Below, piece by piece: positions 63,353 to 64,000 of a stretch of 64,000 nt of DNA (positions are counted from its first letter, which is position 1; every line of letters starts with the position of its first letter). Origin of the DNA: Promethearchaeia archaeon (GTDB taxonomy: Archaea > Asgardarchaeota > Lokiarchaeia > Sigyniarchaeales > SOKP01); contig JAHQWL010000088.1 of assembly GCA_029856155.1 (NCBI GenBank), positions 25,459 through 89,458 of the forward strand. Direction: 5' to 3'. The translations under genes were made by a program, and so were the position numbers. The notes beneath the pieces are model-generated. The model did no database searches. It saw only the letters and a program-made list of their open reading frames with translations, and was not told the DNA's origin.

Positions 63353-64000
63353 ATGAAAAAGATTACTGATATTTTACTTGATTTTTTTTCTATAATGAAA
63401 AGCGAGATATTCGAATACTATCAAAAAAGTTATTCTTATCTAAAAGACCTAATTGCTTACAAAAAAATTGATTTGAAAATAAAAACTGAAACCGAAAGTG
63501 AAAAACAAGTAAAAATTACTCTTGGAAAAATTTTAAAAGCAATCAAAACCGGTTTAAATACACTCGGTGTTTCAATGGATAAGTTAAATGAAAACCAAAA
63601 TAATTTTATGGGCACTCTGAATAGTAAAAGAGTTCTAATACCAGATTATAATTCATATTTTGAGATTTATATGGAAAAATACGTACATGAAGTATTATCC
63701 GTAATCTTACTTGAATATCTTTTTGATATTGATGTTAAAAAACTTGAGAATGTAAATTTATTTGATTTACTACCCGATCATTTCATTACAAAATTAGACG
63801 AATTTAAAAGTACTTATATTAATTCAGAGGATATTAAAAAAGATTTTCAAAAATATGATTACCAAAATTCTATTAATTTTACAGATTTAACTTTTATTGA
63901 ATCTGAGCAAATGGAGGAGCCAGATATTTTAACCCAATTAAGAGAAGCGAGACATGACAACATAGAAACTTTGAAAACTCCTAAGAAAGAACTCCTAGGA
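63353..64000 (+). CDS. Protein of unknown function, 3' end beyond the window
   Basis: An open frame of 216 codons runs from ATG at 63353 to the window edge with no stop. It begins KKITDILLDFFSIMKSEIFE and is highly charged and helical, with SINFTDLTFIESEQMEEPDI near the end. No domain is recognised. It is divergent from the amidohydrolase gene with about 130 bases between starts. The true C terminus and family cannot be judged here. Confidence 0.65.
   Translation, partial: MKKITDILLDFFSIMKSEIFEYYQKSYSYLKDLIAYKKIDLKIKTETESEKQVKITLGKILKAIKTGLNTLGVSMDKLNENQNNFMGTLNSKRVLIPDYNSYFEIYMEKYVHEVLSVILLEYLFDIDVKKLENVNLFDLLPDHFITKLDEFKSTYINSEDIKKDFQKYDYQNSINFTDLTFIESEQMEEPDILTQLREARHDNIETLKTPKKELLG

Overview
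The window looks like chromosomal DNA from an Asgard archaeon of the Lokiarchaeia type. The evidence is very low GC, a TATA-binding protein, a UPF0147 protein, an archaeal-type tRNA-Pro with no encoded CCA, an archaeosortase, and an unusual density of eukaryote-like parts. There are seven small or Arf/Rag-like GTPases in about 25 kb, several with longin-like domains, plus a roadblock protein, an LRR remnant and a histone-deacetylase fold protein. Many genes appear to start with TTG behind a GGTG/GGTGA Shine-Dalgarno. Two genes appear to have no ATG, GTG or TTG start at all. No assignment was checked against a database.

Layout. 1-5.0 kb: end of a P-type ATPase, a GNAT acetyltransferase and three LLM-class (F420/flavin-type) oxidoreductases. 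5.3-9.4 kb: a giant surface receptor-like protein with a cytosolic longin-like tail. 9.4-13.8 kb: a deacetylase-fold enzyme, an Fe-S protein and a divergent threonine-degradation pair (TDH and KBL). 13.8-15.25 kb: a graveyard of at least five gene fragments, two of them a decayed copy of the adjacent sugar-uptake locus. 15.26-22 kb: a 7TM/longin sensor-like protein and a winged-helix protein divergent from a complete sugar ABC importer. 22-26.9 kb: sugar and carboxylate accessory genes (Gfo/Idh, pyruvate-kinase-like domain protein, GPH symporter, BKACE) with two more broken genes.

27-31.7 kb: acyl-CoA synthetase, SDR, two membrane proteins and a standalone Lrp/AsnC (RAM) domain. 31.8-39 kb: an LRR remnant, a Rab-like GTPase, nitroreductase, two tandem longin-Rab GTPases, a 7TM protein, tRNA-Pro, UPF0147, enoyl-CoA hydratase and a GTPase with a C-terminal zinc ribbon whose start is apparently ATT. 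39.3-46.7 kb: PEP synthase with an extra tail, macro domain, YkgJ-type protein, a divergent TBP, archaeosortase with a small membrane partner, and an MtrH-family methyltransferase. 46.7-57.6 kb: three Arf/Rag-like GTPases, a zinc-ribbon/roadblock protein, an AIR-synthase-like protein, a broken coiled-coil/zinc-ribbon gene, a LOG-family protein, a PD-(D/E)XK nuclease and an NrdD homologue lacking its glycyl-radical domain. 57.6-64 kb: surface transglutaminase-like protein, longin-like protein with apparent ATA start, HhH protein, Trm9-like methyltransferase, amidohydrolase and a gene running off the end.

Themes. Longin/roadblock-fold domains recur in at least four settings: fused to Rab-like G domains, fused to Arf/Rag-like G domains, on the cytosolic side of membrane proteins, and free. 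The best candidates for an undescribed system are (i) the 7TM-longin plus winged-helix sensor module beside the sugar importer, with its decayed duplicate, and (ii) the Rag-like GTPase and zinc-ribbon/roadblock pair at 50.8-53.1 kb, which resembles a minimal Rag-Ragulator arrangement.
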